Source of the DNA: CAYJXK01 sp964374115
Lineage (GTDB): Bacteria; Patescibacteriota; Patescibacteriia; Magasanikbacterales; UBA922
DNA: 49,162 nucleotides
Assembly (NCBI GenBank): GCA_964374115.1
Contig: CAYJXK010000004.1
Span: 1 to 49,162, forward strand
Reading direction: 5' to 3'
Under the pieces are notes generated by a model. It ran no database searches. It saw nothing but the letters and a program-made list of their open reading frames with translations, and had not been told where the DNA came from. Every line of letters begins with the position of its first letter. Position 1 is the first letter of the stretch. Positions 7,435-15,190 of the stretch are shown one piece after another. Position numbers and translations under genes: made by a program.

Positions 7435-8843
7435 CTCAGGCGGGAAAAGGCCTAGAGGAAAAAGAATTTTCCTCGTTTGAGCTCACACAGGCGTGTCTTC
7501 AGGAAATTGAAAAACGAAATCCATCATTAAATGCGTTTATCACGGTATGTGCTGATGAAGCGTTGGCGCAAGCCAAAGAAGCAGACACAAACATCGCGGC
7601 AGGAAAACAAACATCTCTCACAGGCATTCCGTATTCAGTGAAAGATGCGATTTGCACAAAAGGGATTCGCTCTACTGGAGGAGCGAAGATACTTGATAAT
7701 TACGTTCCACCATTTGATGCGACAGTCATTGCAAAAATTCGGGCGCAGGGCGCGGTCTGTATTGGCAAAACAAATTGTGACGCGTTTGGCCATGGGGCAA
7801 GCAATGAACATTCCATGTATGGACCGGTACGAAATCCATTTGATGAGACGAAAGTGGCAGGTGGTTCATCGGGCGGTTCTGCGGCGTCCGTGGCAGCCGG
7901 CATGTGTCTCTTCTCTATCGGTGAAGACACAGGAGGATCTATCCGACAGCCAGCAAGTTTTTGCGGCATTGTGGGGTTGCGTCCGACCTATGGAAGAAAT
8001 TCTCGCTATGGGGTGATGCCAATGGCGAGCTCGCTCGATACAGTGGGTCCAATGGCAAAGACGGTCGAAGACGTCGCGCTTCTCATGGAAATCATGGCTG
8101 GCCATGATCCGTATGATGCGACCACGGTCTCTGATCCGGTTCCAACCTATACAGAACAGATGCGAGAAATGCAACATAATCAAGACATCAGGATTGGGAT
8201 TCCCAAGGAATATGTTGAACTCGAAGGCATGGATGCGGAAACCAAAGAGATTGTGGAATCCTCACTAAAACGATTGGAGGCAAAGGGGTATCATCTGATG
8301 GAAGTTTCTCTCCCCCATACGACATATGCCATTCCCGCGTACTATATCATCGTCCCGAGCGAAGACAGCTCGAATCTGGCGCGGCTTGAAGGTATACGGT
8401 ATGGAATTCGGGGAAAAGGTGAGACACTTGAAGATGTATACGCTCTATCGCGTCAGAAAGGATTTCCAGATGAAGTGAAACGACGGATCATGATGGGAAC
8501 ATATACGCTCTCTGCCGGGTATTACGACGCGTATTATCGAAAAGCCCAACAGATGCGCACATTGATCATTCAGGATTTTCAAAACGTGTTTGCATTGGTT
8601 GATGTCCTGTTGACACCCACATCTCCATTTCCAGCTTTTGGCATAGGAGAAAAAAGCGATGATGTTCTTGCGATGTACGTGGCAGATATGTTTGTGAGTC
8701 CTGCCTCAGTCGCTGGTCTCCCTGCCGTATCTGTGCCCGTCGGCAGAACACAGACAGGATTGCCAGTTGGTCTCCAAGTTATTGGTAAAAGATTAGAAGA
8801 GGGGGCCATTCTTGGCATGGCCGCGTTGTGTGAAATTATGTAA
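7410..8843 (+). CDS. gatA: Asp/Glu-tRNA amidotransferase subunit A
   Basis: Catalytic glutaminase subunit of GatCAB, releasing ammonia from glutamine for tRNA-dependent amidation. The amidase-signature triad is intact: Lys78 in GIPYSVKDA, Ser153 in the GGSSGGSAASVAAG loop, and nucleophile Ser177 in GEDTGGSIRQP. The 477-residue length and the collinear substrate-binding motifs (GLRPTYGRNSRYGVMPMASSLD, read in two parts) are normal for the family. It overlaps gatC, so the two are translated from one mRNA. No upstream terminator separates it from gatC, and only nine bases follow before the next gene. Confidence 0.96.
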   Translation: MQLNELTMTQAGKGLEEKEFSSFELTQACLQEIEKRNPSLNAFITVCADEALAQAKEADTNIAAGKQTSLTGIPYSVKDAICTKGIRSTGGAKILDNYVPPFDATVIAKIRAQGAVCIGKTNCDAFGHGASNEHSMYGPVRNPFDETKVAGGSSGGSAASVAAGMCLFSIGEDTGGSIRQPASFCGIVGLRPTYGRNSRYGVMPMASSLDTVGPMAKTVEDVALLMEIMAGHDPYDATTVSDPVPTYTEQMREMQHNQDIRIGIPKEYVELEGMDAETKEIVESSLKRLEAKGYHLMEVSLPHTTYAIPAYYIIVPSEDSSNLARLEGIRYGIRGKGETLEDVYALSRQKGFPDEVKRRIMMGTYTLSAGYYDAYYRKAQQMRTLIIQDFQNVFALVDVLLTPTSPFPAFGIGEKSDDVLAMYVADMFVSPASVAGLPAVSVPVGRTQTGLPVGLQVIGKRLEEGAILGMAALCEIM

Positions 8844-8852
8844 TTTTTTTCT

Positions 8853-9302
8853 ATGCGCATACAATCTTCTGAACAATGGGACAACCCAGAGACACGAGAT
8901 GATTACGATCAAATGTTGACCAAAGAGATTGTTGACATGGTTCGGATTGCATTGCCACATGCGGGACGGAGAGAAATGTTTTCGTATATACGGACAGTCA
9001 TGGATTCTTTTTCGCACGAATTAGGTGAAGGGCGCTTGCGCGGGCTGAGTCGGGTTGACTTTTTGGAATTATTCAAAGCGAAGATGAAGCACACATTGGA
9101 AATAGCACATCTGCAACAACAGAGTGACGACCAAGGACAATTATCGCAAGCATTTTCCAATGTATATGCGCATGTTGCAAACAGGGATCAAATTACAAGC
9201 GCCGATATGATGATCACCCCTGATTTCGTGGACAAGGTGTGCAAAGAGATTTTGCAGAAGTCTGGTCTGCTCGTGATGCCTGATGAAGAGGAGATAAATT
9301 AG
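8853..9302 (+). CDS. Uncharacterised helical protein
   Basis: I do not recognise this 149-residue protein. It looks soluble and almost wholly helical, acidic overall, with an amphipathic middle (LFKAKMKHTLEIAHLQQQSDDQ) and a short C-terminal acidic tail (MPDEEEIN). It has no signal peptide, membrane segment or cysteine pair. It is packed between gatA (nine bases) and the LOG-domain gene (seven bases) on the same strand, so it is probably co-transcribed with both. The compact spacing and ordinary composition make it a real gene. Its function is unknown; the neighbours do not point to one. Confidence 0.7.
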   Translation: MRIQSSEQWDNPETRDDYDQMLTKEIVDMVRIALPHAGRREMFSYIRTVMDSFSHELGEGRLRGLSRVDFLELFKAKMKHTLEIAHLQQQSDDQGQLSQAFSNVYAHVANRDQITSADMMITPDFVDKVCKEILQKSGLLVMPDEEEIN

Positions 9303-9309
9303 AATTGGT

Positions 9310-10659
9310 ATGAAACAAGAACACATCAAAAAACTCAAAGAGCAGACACGGCATGCCTACGGATATAGCATCCATGAGAGTGATGATTATCGCGAGCCTT
9401 GGCGTATTTTTCGAATCATGGCAGAGCTGGTCGAGGGTTATCAATTTCTCACACAGTTCAAAAAAGAAATAACTATTTTTGGTTCCGCGCGTCTCTCTGA
9501 GACAAGCCCATATTATGCGATCGCGCGAAAGCTCGGCGAGCTTCTTGGGCGTGCCGGATTCACGGTGATTACTGGTGGAGGTCCTGGCATTATGGAAGCA
9601 GCGAATCGAGGAACGATGGAGGGCGGAGGGATTTCTGTTGGGCTCAATGTCCATCTCCCATTTGAGCAAGTTATCAATCCATATGTAAAAAAATCAACTT
9701 CATTTTATTATTTTTTTACACGCAAAGTGATGCTCACGTCTCCTGCGAATGGATTTGTCTTTTTCCCTGGCGGTTTTGGCACACTCGACGAATTTTTTGA
9801 AGTCACGGATCTCATGGAGCTTGGGATGATGCCGAAGATGCCGATAGTGCTTGTTGGAAGTTTTTTTTGGAAACCATTGATTGCGTTTCTTTGCTCTCGC
9901 TCGACTGAGGTTGGATCTATTGAAGAAACGCTGGTTAAACGTTGGCATGTGGTGGATACTGCCGAGGAGGCATTCGAGTTCCTTCGCGATATTGAAGATA
10001 AAGAGAGTCCATGTGAATTGTCTCCCAATAGTTTTCATTGCCAAGGAAATATTGATTGGAAAATTTTTCGTGTCATGGCAGAGCTGGTCGAAGGATTCGA
10101 TTTTTTGACCGGCATCAAAAATGGCGTAACGATTCTTGGTACCAAGGGAGTAAAAAAAGAGCATCCTTATTATCACGCGGCATATACCGTAGGGGGTATG
10201 CTCGCTGAGCGTGGTTTTGCCGTCATTACCGGCGGCAAATTAGGCATTGCTGAGGCAGCAAACAAAGGAGCCTTCGAACACGGTGGACCATCTCTTGGCG
10301 TGGCAATGCGCACGAGTGGAAAGCCAGATATCAACGCCTATCTCACAAAATCTATTTTCTTTACATTTCCATTTACGCGCAAACTCATTGTCACATCTCC
10401 CACAAAGGCGTTTATTGTATTTTCTGGCGGATTTGGGACATTGCACCAACTGTTTGAAGTGCTCACCCTGATGCAAACCGGCAAAATGCCGCGCATTCCT
10501 ATTCTTCTTTATGATCATGCCTTTTGGTCGCCGCTTCATGCATATATTAAAAAAGTTCTTGTGGATGAATTTGAAACAATCGCGCCAGAAGATGATGAAC
10601 TATATCAGATTGTTGATAACGAAAAATATGTGGTGGATATCCTCGAGGAATTGAGATAG
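9310..10659 (+). CDS. Tandem LOG-family (Rossmann) protein
   Basis: Two LOG/lysine-decarboxylase-like domains in one 449-residue chain. LOG enzymes cleave nucleoside 5'-monophosphates (cytokinin activation in plants; related bacterial proteins are nucleotide hydrolases). The first half (about 25-235) has the intact signatures TGGGPGIMEAANRG and PGGFGTLDE. The second half (about 245-449) repeats the whole fold, starting again with a WKIFRVMAELVEGFDFLT segment matching WRIFRIMAELVEGYQFLT, but its signatures are changed to TGGKLGIAEAANKG and SGGFGTLHQ. The glutamate of the PGGxGTxxE motif is lost there. LOG proteins work as dimers, so this looks like an internal dimer with one active and one structural half. 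Exact substrate unknown. Confidence 0.82.
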   Translation: MKQEHIKKLKEQTRHAYGYSIHESDDYREPWRIFRIMAELVEGYQFLTQFKKEITIFGSARLSETSPYYAIARKLGELLGRAGFTVITGGGPGIMEAANRGTMEGGGISVGLNVHLPFEQVINPYVKKSTSFYYFFTRKVMLTSPANGFVFFPGGFGTLDEFFEVTDLMELGMMPKMPIVLVGSFFWKPLIAFLCSRSTEVGSIEETLVKRWHVVDTAEEAFEFLRDIEDKESPCELSPNSFHCQGNIDWKIFRVMAELVEGFDFLTGIKNGVTILGTKGVKKEHPYYHAAYTVGGMLAERGFAVITGGKLGIAEAANKGAFEHGGPSLGVAMRTSGKPDINAYLTKSIFFTFPFTRKLIVTSPTKAFIVFSGGFGTLHQLFEVLTLMQTGKMPRIPILLYDHAFWSPLHAYIKKVLVDEFETIAPEDDELYQIVDNEKYVVDILEELR

Positions 10660-10664
10660 AAAGT

Positions 10665-11435
10665 ATGTTACCTTGGTTCCAATTCACGGTCATCAATCTC
10701 GGCTTCATACCGATTCGTGTCTGGGGCTTGTTTGTCGCGTTAGGAATTCTCGTTTCACTTTTTCTTATCAAGAATCGTGCGAAGAAGCTGAAGATGGATT
10801 TGCAAAGTGTTCTCGACCACGCGTTTTTTTGCGTCCTTTTCGGTTTTATAATGGCCAGACTTTTTCATATCTTTTTCTATGAACCGATGTTCTATTTTCG
10901 CAACCCGGTCGAAGTATTTGCTATTTGGCATGGAGGATTTTCATCTTTTGGGGGATTTGTCGGCGGTGTCATAGGATTTTTTTGGTATGCAAAACGGAAA
11001 CATATTGGTCGAGTTTTTTTTTGGAAGTTGGGAGATATATTTGCCTTTTCCGGCGTGTTTGGGTGGATAGTAGGCAGAGTTGGATGTGTGATGATTCACG
11101 ATCACATGGGAAGACCGTGCAATTGTCTTTTTTCCATTCAGTCACCAGACGGACCACGTCTCGAGATGGCAATACTCGAGATATTGTTTCTGCTTCCGCT
11201 TGCAGTATATTTTTTTCTCACACGAAATCAGAAGCGCGCAGATGGTTGGTATGTATCAGTTGTCGCTGTGTATTATGGATTATTGAGGTTGATACTCGAT
11301 TTTTTTCGTGCCACAGATATCCCAGGCGCTGATATCCGCTATTTCGGATTGACGCCGGCGCAGTATGTTGCTATTGTGATGATCATTGCTGGTGTCAATG
11401 TCTGGAGGGCAAAGAAAGATGGGAGGATCGCATAG
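10665..11435 (+). CDS. lgt: Prolipoprotein diacylglyceryl transferase
   Basis: Integral membrane enzyme that moves diacylglyceryl from phosphatidylglycerol to the lipobox cysteine of prolipoproteins. About seven membrane helices are visible. Family markers are the N-terminal IRVWGLFVALGIL helix, the HGGFSSFGGFVGG stretch (counterpart of the HGG motif around the catalytic histidine) and GWIVGRVGCVMIHDHMGRP, which matches the Lgt signature GRxGNfxNxExxG with Cys and Asp replacing some polar positions. The C-terminal helix carries GLTPAQ. At 256 residues the size is normal. A lipobox protein that it could modify is encoded at 41923. It follows the LOG gene by five bases and is followed by tRNA-Ser. 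Confidence 0.88.
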   Translation: MLPWFQFTVINLGFIPIRVWGLFVALGILVSLFLIKNRAKKLKMDLQSVLDHAFFCVLFGFIMARLFHIFFYEPMFYFRNPVEVFAIWHGGFSSFGGFVGGVIGFFWYAKRKHIGRVFFWKLGDIFAFSGVFGWIVGRVGCVMIHDHMGRPCNCLFSIQSPDGPRLEMAILEILFLLPLAVYFFLTRNQKRADGWYVSVVAVYYGLLRLILDFFRATDIPGADIRYFGLTPAQYVAIVMIIAGVNVWRAKKDGRIA

Positions 11436-11461
11436 TTGGTCTCGCGCGTCCCAATAAGAGC

Positions 11462-11546
11462 GGAGAGGTGTCCGAGTGGTTTAAGGAGCACGCTTGGAAA
11501 GCGTGTGACTCGAAAGGGTCCGCAGGTTCGAATCCTGTCCTCTCCG
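11462..11546 (+). tRNA. tRNA-Ser(GGA)
   Basis: An 85-base cloverleaf with acceptor GGAGAGG/CCTCTCC, an anticodon loop reading TTGGAAA (anticodon GGA), a long variable arm (class II, ACTCGAAAGGGTC) and a GGTTCGAATCC T arm. Discriminator G. The 3' CCA is not encoded (CTC follows). Confidence 0.95.
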
Positions 11547-11578
11547 CTCTCATCGGGATAACCTGAAAGGGATAGGCG

Positions 11579-11902
11579 ATGCAACATATGAAATTTTTGT
11601 TAACCAGTAATAACACCATGACTCCACGTAATATTTTGCGCCGCGCTGGATATGCCGAAACGGTGAATCGTGAAGGGGAAGTCAGCTATACGTTGCGTTT
11701 AGGGAGAAATTCTTTTCCTCGATTTCATGTATACGTAGAAGAATCGAAAAAAAGAATTTCTGTCAATGTACACCTCGATCAAAAAGCCCCAAGCTACACG
11801 GGCTCTCATGCGCACAGTGGAGAATATGATGGAAAATTGGTGGAAGAAGAAACAAGTCGCGTCAAAAGATGGTTTGATGCGTATCGAAAAGCATTTTCAT
11901 AA
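11579..11902 (+). CDS. Small conserved-looking protein, unknown role
   Basis: A 107-residue basic protein I cannot assign. An AAGGGA sequence six bases before the ATG supports this start; an alternative ATG at 11618 would give MTPRNILRRAGYAE. The pattern, an N-terminal helix-turn segment (RNILRRAGYAE), a strand-rich middle (YTLRLGRNSFPRFHVYVEES, then ISVNVHLDQK), a conserved-looking HAHSGEYDGKLVEEE and a final basic helix (RVKRWFDAYRKAF), suggests a compact alpha/beta domain. It lies between tRNA-Ser and palindromic repeat P copy 1. A plus-strand terminator sits beyond that repeat, inside the convergent peptidase gene. Confidence 0.65.
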   Translation: MQHMKFLLTSNNTMTPRNILRRAGYAETVNREGEVSYTLRLGRNSFPRFHVYVEESKKRISVNVHLDQKAPSYTGSHAHSGEYDGKLVEEETSRVKRWFDAYRKAFS

Positions 11903-11930
11903 TCGCACTCAAACATTTATGATGAGAGCA

Positions 11931-12136
11931 TTACTGACCTTTCCATGCCATCTTAACGCTACAGCCTATGATTCTGGCCGTTTTTTTGCTCTTCACCGAA
12001 AAAATCCTCACTGTATCTACGGATGACGCCTGCGGTTTTTTACGGTTCCAGGGCATCGAATCCGGCTCACAATCATACAGTGTATTCGTTAAGGTAAGTG
12101 TTAAGAGTCAGTAAGATGGCATGGAAAGGTCAGTAA
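11931..12136. repeat. Palindromic element P, copy 1
   Basis: A 206-bp element bounded by perfect 25-bp inverted arms (11931-11955 and 12112-12136). Inside are a second imperfect inverted pair (TATGATTCTGGCCG at 11967-11980 against CGGCTCACAATCATA at 12064-12078) and a central hairpin whose A6 and T6 tracts flank TCCTCACTGTATC and CTGCGG, like a bidirectional terminator. The same core occurs in copy 2 (23954-24156). The right arm lies inside the peptidase coding region and specifies its last residues. Confidence 0.85.
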
Positions 12137-13228
12137 GTGTTTGGGAGCACGAGTGAGTACTCGTGCTCCTTTTTCTGTGATCAAAATATCGTCTTCAATG
12201 CGGATACCGTATTTATTTTTTACATACAAACCCGGCTCAATCGTCATCACCATGTTGGGCTGAAGAACGACATGGTGATGACGATTCACCGATGGCCATT
12301 CATGAACCTGTGTTCCAAGCCCGTGGCCAAGAGCGTGAATAAAATGTTTTGAATTTTTTTCTCCAAGAATTTTTCGACAAAAAATATCAAGTTCTCGCGT
12401 CGATGATCCTTGCTTTACTTTGAGAATCGTCTGCTCCTGGGCTTCTAATAATCGTTGATACAATATTTTTTCTTTTTTTGTCGGTTTTCCAATGAAAACA
12501 GTACGGGTCATATCTGAACAATAGCCGCGATAGCGCACGCCCATGTCAATGACGCAGAATCCTCGGCTCAACCGATGGGCGCATGATTCGTGATGCGGTT
12601 CTGATGCATGCGTTCCGCTCGCAACAATAGGGGGGAACGATGGCTCAATTCCTGCTTTATACATTTCGAGAACAAGGAATTCCGCGACGTCCAATTCTCT
12701 GCGAAATTGTTTCCACGATGTAAGAAGTGCGCGAAATATTGTGTCTGTCAGGTGCGCCGCTTTTGTCATTCGATGAATTTCTTCTTGCAATTTTGTACTC
12801 GTGATCGGTGCGATATCACCGAAATCTCTCACGCGAAAAGATGTTTTCTTTTTTATCGTTCTATATACTGAAACAGGAAGCGCTGCCGGTCGAACGGCAA
12901 GGGTAGAAATTCGTTTTTGTTTGGTAAGACACAAGTCAAGAAATTCAGAGATTGATCCTCGAAACGGAACAACATGAAAAGCAGGAAACGCTTCTTGTAA
13001 TTGATCCACTTCAAATGGAATCGCGGCAAGAGTTGGTTTGCCTCTCACAGGCAGAAAACAGAGGGATATTTCTCGTTTTTGAAGGAGGAGATAATAGAGC
13101 AGATCATCGTGTATGTGATGCCCGAGGTTGCCGAAAAAAAGGGTGTCAAGACCTTTCTGACGAAGATGATGCTGGATTCGCTTGATCTTTTGTTTGAGCA
13201 CAGTTGAAAATAATGGAACAAGAATCAT
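12101..13228 (-). CDS. M24 family Xaa-Pro aminopeptidase
   Basis: Dinuclear-metal aminopeptidase of the pita-bread fold, releasing N-terminal residues ahead of proline; cytosolic. All five metal ligands are present: Asp228 (VIDMG), Asp239 (SDMTR), His302 (HALGHGLG), Glu331 (TIEPGLY) and Glu345 (RIEDD), with the supporting HEWP histidine at 309. The N-terminal creatinase-like domain covers about residues 1-140. The length of 375 is typical of PepP/PepQ-type proteins. The last residues, LLTFPCHLTDS, are encoded by the arm of palindromic element P, so the natural C-terminus may have been replaced by insertion. A perfect terminator hairpin for the opposite strand lies inside its 3' coding end. 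PepQ versus PepP specificity cannot be told. Confidence 0.9.
   Translation of the reverse strand: MILVPLFSTVLKQKIKRIQHHLRQKGLDTLFFGNLGHHIHDDLLYYLLLQKREISLCFLPVRGKPTLAAIPFEVDQLQEAFPAFHVVPFRGSISEFLDLCLTKQKRISTLAVRPAALPVSVYRTIKKKTSFRVRDFGDIAPITSTKLQEEIHRMTKAAHLTDTIFRALLTSWKQFRRELDVAEFLVLEMYKAGIEPSFPPIVASGTHASEPHHESCAHRLSRGFCVIDMGVRYRGYCSDMTRTVFIGKPTKKEKILYQRLLEAQEQTILKVKQGSSTRELDIFCRKILGEKNSKHFIHALGHGLGTQVHEWPSVNRHHHVVLQPNMVMTIEPGLYVKNKYGIRIEDDILITEKGARVLTRAPKHLLTFPCHLTDS
12144..12174 (+). terminator. Intrinsic terminator within convergent gene
   Basis: GGAGCACGAGT and ACTCGTGCTCC form a perfect 11-bp stem with a four-base loop, followed by five T on the plus strand. It lies within the M24 peptidase reading frame on the minus strand (codons for GARVLTRAP) and would stop plus-strand transcripts coming from the 11579 gene. 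Confidence 0.75.
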
Positions 13229-13300
13229 GAATGATGATAATCCCTCTCGGCGGGGCTACATCGTCAAAGTGATAAGGTGATGAGGCAATACGGTGACAAT

Positions 13301-14110
13301 TTATCTTCTTCTAAGAAACAATATAGGTGTGAGCGCTATCCGTGCGAGGATGAAGTGAACAAGAGAAATAAAGAACGCGTACATAAATGAAGCAAAAAAG
13401 AATGTGAGAAACCGTCGCACCTCTAGAATATAAGGAGTTCCATTTTTTCCAAAAAAGACGAAGATGCTATTGATAATAAATAAAAACCCCACAATCCAAA
13501 GAAGTCCTTGCCACATATTTTTTCGATCCTCGCGACTCGGCGCGATGTGACTCGCGATGCAAAAAGAAATATAGAGAAATATCCAAAATTTCCATGATAC
13601 GAGATGCGACGGGGCAAAGAGTGTGCGCACGATTTGCCACATGGTCTCACCCAATGTATTGATAGGGGCTTCGGTAAACGTGGTAAGAAGTGTTACTAGT
13701 TCCTTGCCATTTGGTATCAGGAACCGAGCAAGAAGGAGTAGAATGATAGCGCCAAAAATAAGAGGCGCGGCGCCAATAAAAAAATTGCCAATCTGATGAT
13801 ACGGATTTTTTGTATTGAATGTGTGGCCGACATGGCCAAGATCTCCAGTGTCTTTGTTTGGCCGAAAGAGAGAGACATCGCGAAGACGATGGCGAAAGAG
13901 AATCGCCATGAGCATGTGTCCTATTTCATGAATTGGTGTCCCAATCCAGGCTGTCCAGAGAATGCCCTGCCATCCGACCGAGAGACGATAAAGAGTCTGC
14001 GTTTTTTGTTGAAAAAAAGAGAGCAGAAATCCAATGAGAAAGAATAACCCAAAAATACCCCCTATTTGCATGAGGGTGATCTCGATTGTCTGAATGAGGA
14101 ATGTTTGCAT
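13301..14110 (-). CDS. Membrane zinc metalloprotease (HExxH)
   Basis: A 269-residue membrane protein with about six hydrophobic helices. The second helix ends in the zinc motif HEIGH (residues 61-65), preceded by GTPI, in the style of M50-like intramembrane proteases and of HExxH membrane proteins of unknown substrate. The following NPYHQIGNFFIGAAPLIFGAIILL segment (about 103-126, broken by a GAAP turn) resembles the region where M50 proteins keep a second conserved motif, but no clear NxxPxxxLDG is present, so I do not call it RseP or SpoIVFB. No signal peptide or PDZ domain. It is separated from the M24 peptidase by 72 bases on the same strand, and repeat R1 copy B lies immediately upstream. 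Confidence 0.65.
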   Translation of the reverse strand: MQTFLIQTIEITLMQIGGIFGLFFLIGFLLSFFQQKTQTLYRLSVGWQGILWTAWIGTPIHEIGHMLMAILFRHRLRDVSLFRPNKDTGDLGHVGHTFNTKNPYHQIGNFFIGAAPLIFGAIILLLLARFLIPNGKELVTLLTTFTEAPINTLGETMWQIVRTLFAPSHLVSWKFWIFLYISFCIASHIAPSREDRKNMWQGLLWIVGFLFIINSIFVFFGKNGTPYILEVRRFLTFFFASFMYAFFISLVHFILARIALTPILFLRRR

Positions 14111-14131
14111 GAAATGGAGTGAGAGTTTTTA

Positions 14132-14340
14132 TGAACTCATAGCGAATTTCGGTGCCTAACGCGCTCTTCCAAGCGCCATTCAGTCACTTTTTCTTTGCCT
14201 GCAACTCTGTGGGACATATCTCACCGTATGGCGGTGGTCGAGAATGAATGCAATCTCTTTCCTGTCCGCAACACGCGGGTTTTGGAGACAAAGAAAAAGT
14301 GATGGGATGGCGCGAGAGGGAAAAACTCACTATGAATTCT
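14132..14340 (-). repeat. Palindromic repeat R1, copy B (most complete)
   Basis: A 209-bp copy in reverse orientation to A, C and D. It starts TGAACTCATAGCGAA and ends CTCACTATGAATTC, imperfect terminal inverted repeats. Just inside, AGCGCCATTCAGTCACTTTT pairs imperfectly with AAAAAGTGATGGGATGGCGC, so the whole unit is a nested palindrome. It lies between two minus-strand genes and contains no reading frame. Confidence 0.88.
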
Positions 14341-14412
14341 CTGTTTTTCATTATATCAAAAAAACGAGCGTATGTCGCTAGTTTTTTTGGCATCCTTGAA
14401 AGAATGTTGATA

Positions 14413-14694
14413 TTACTGCGCTGGCATCACATGCACAAATGTACTTTTTTGAAGCGCTCCATCAAAGCGAACGCGCTTTTTCTTTTGAAATTTCACGATG
14501 CCGCGGACACTCGCGTATAGGGTATCATCTCTTCCTTTGCAGACATTTTTTCCCGGGTGAATCGGCGTGCCTCGTTGGCGCACCAAAACAGCGCCGGAGG
14601 ATACCTGTTCTCCATCGCCCACTTTGGTACCAAGATATTGTGGTCGTGAATCTCGACCAAGTCGGGTAGAACCGACGCCTTTTTTATGTGCCAT
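14413..14694 (-). CDS. rpmA: 50S ribosomal protein L27
   Basis: Component of the large ribosomal subunit whose flexible N-terminus reaches the peptidyl-transferase centre. The 93-residue product begins MAHKKGVGSTRLGRDS and continues with the diagnostic YLGTKVGDGEQV, GAVLVRQRGTPIHPGKNV and GRDDTLYA segments, ending in a basic strand. There is no N-terminal extension of the type cleaved in Firmicutes. The usual partner rplU (L21) is not adjacent. A strong promoter lies at 14748-14776, giving a short leader. Downstream on this strand is repeat R1 copy B; no intrinsic terminator is obvious. Confidence 0.97.
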   Translation of the reverse strand: MAHKKGVGSTRLGRDSRPQYLGTKVGDGEQVSSGAVLVRQRGTPIHPGKNVCKGRDDTLYASVRGIVKFQKKKRVRFDGALQKSTFVHVMPAQ

Positions 14695-14747
14695 ATGATA
14701 CGAGTCAAAAGTCTCAAATCTTTTTCCATGACGGTTTCAGTGGCCAG

Positions 14748-14799
14748 AGTATAAATGAACGGGTATTTCTTGTCAAGAACGCCCTTTTTGGGATATACT
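14748..14799. promoter_or_regulatory. Divergent promoters for rpmA and membrane gene
   Basis: For rpmA (minus): TTGACA (14771-14776), a 17-base spacer and TATACT (14748-14753). For the 14808 gene (plus): TTGTCA (14770-14775), an 18-base spacer and TATACT (14794-14799), only eight bases before its ATG. The two -35 boxes use the same bases on opposite strands, so the polymerases should compete. Confidence 0.75.
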
Positions 14800-14807
14800 T
14801 CCACCCT

Positions 14808-15170
14808 ATGGCTGAACGATTCTATCCTCTGAAGCTCTATCTTCGTTATATTCCAGTCAAGATATTTTTTTTGATCGGAATCCTTCTGAATTTTCTCTCG
14901 TGGGGATGGCTTTTTTTGAATATTCGGAGTGCAACAGATCAGATATTTCTTCATTATACCATTCTCTTTGGCGTGGATCTCACGGGCCCCTGGTATCATC
15001 TTTATTCTGTACCGTTATTGGGGCTGATTATTATCATAGTCAACGCACTCCTCGGGTGGTTTTTTTTCCAAAAAGATACATTTGTCGCTATCATTTCGAA
15101 TGCCATCAGTGTGGTGTGCCAGTTTTTTCTTTTCATTGTTATCTTTCTCCTTGTTTTTTTGAATGTGTGA
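14808..15170 (+). CDS. Small membrane protein, unknown role
   Basis: A 120-residue protein with three predicted membrane helices (about 17-38, 66-87 and 93-117) and an IRSATDQIFLHYTILFGVDL segment between the first two. I recognise no motif tied to a function, though small three-helix proteins of this layout are often found in CPR genomes. The ATG is eight bases after a TATACT box, so the mRNA is probably leaderless. The FtsW/RodA gene starts 20 bases after its stop on the same strand, which suggests joint expression and possibly a role at the cell envelope; that link is inference. Confidence 0.72.
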   Translation: MAERFYPLKLYLRYIPVKIFFLIGILLNFLSWGWLFLNIRSATDQIFLHYTILFGVDLTGPWYHLYSVPLLGLIIIIVNALLGWFFFQKDTFVAIISNAISVVCQFFLFIVIFLLVFLNV

Positions 15171-15190
15171 TTGTGGATGACCGTTAGCCT

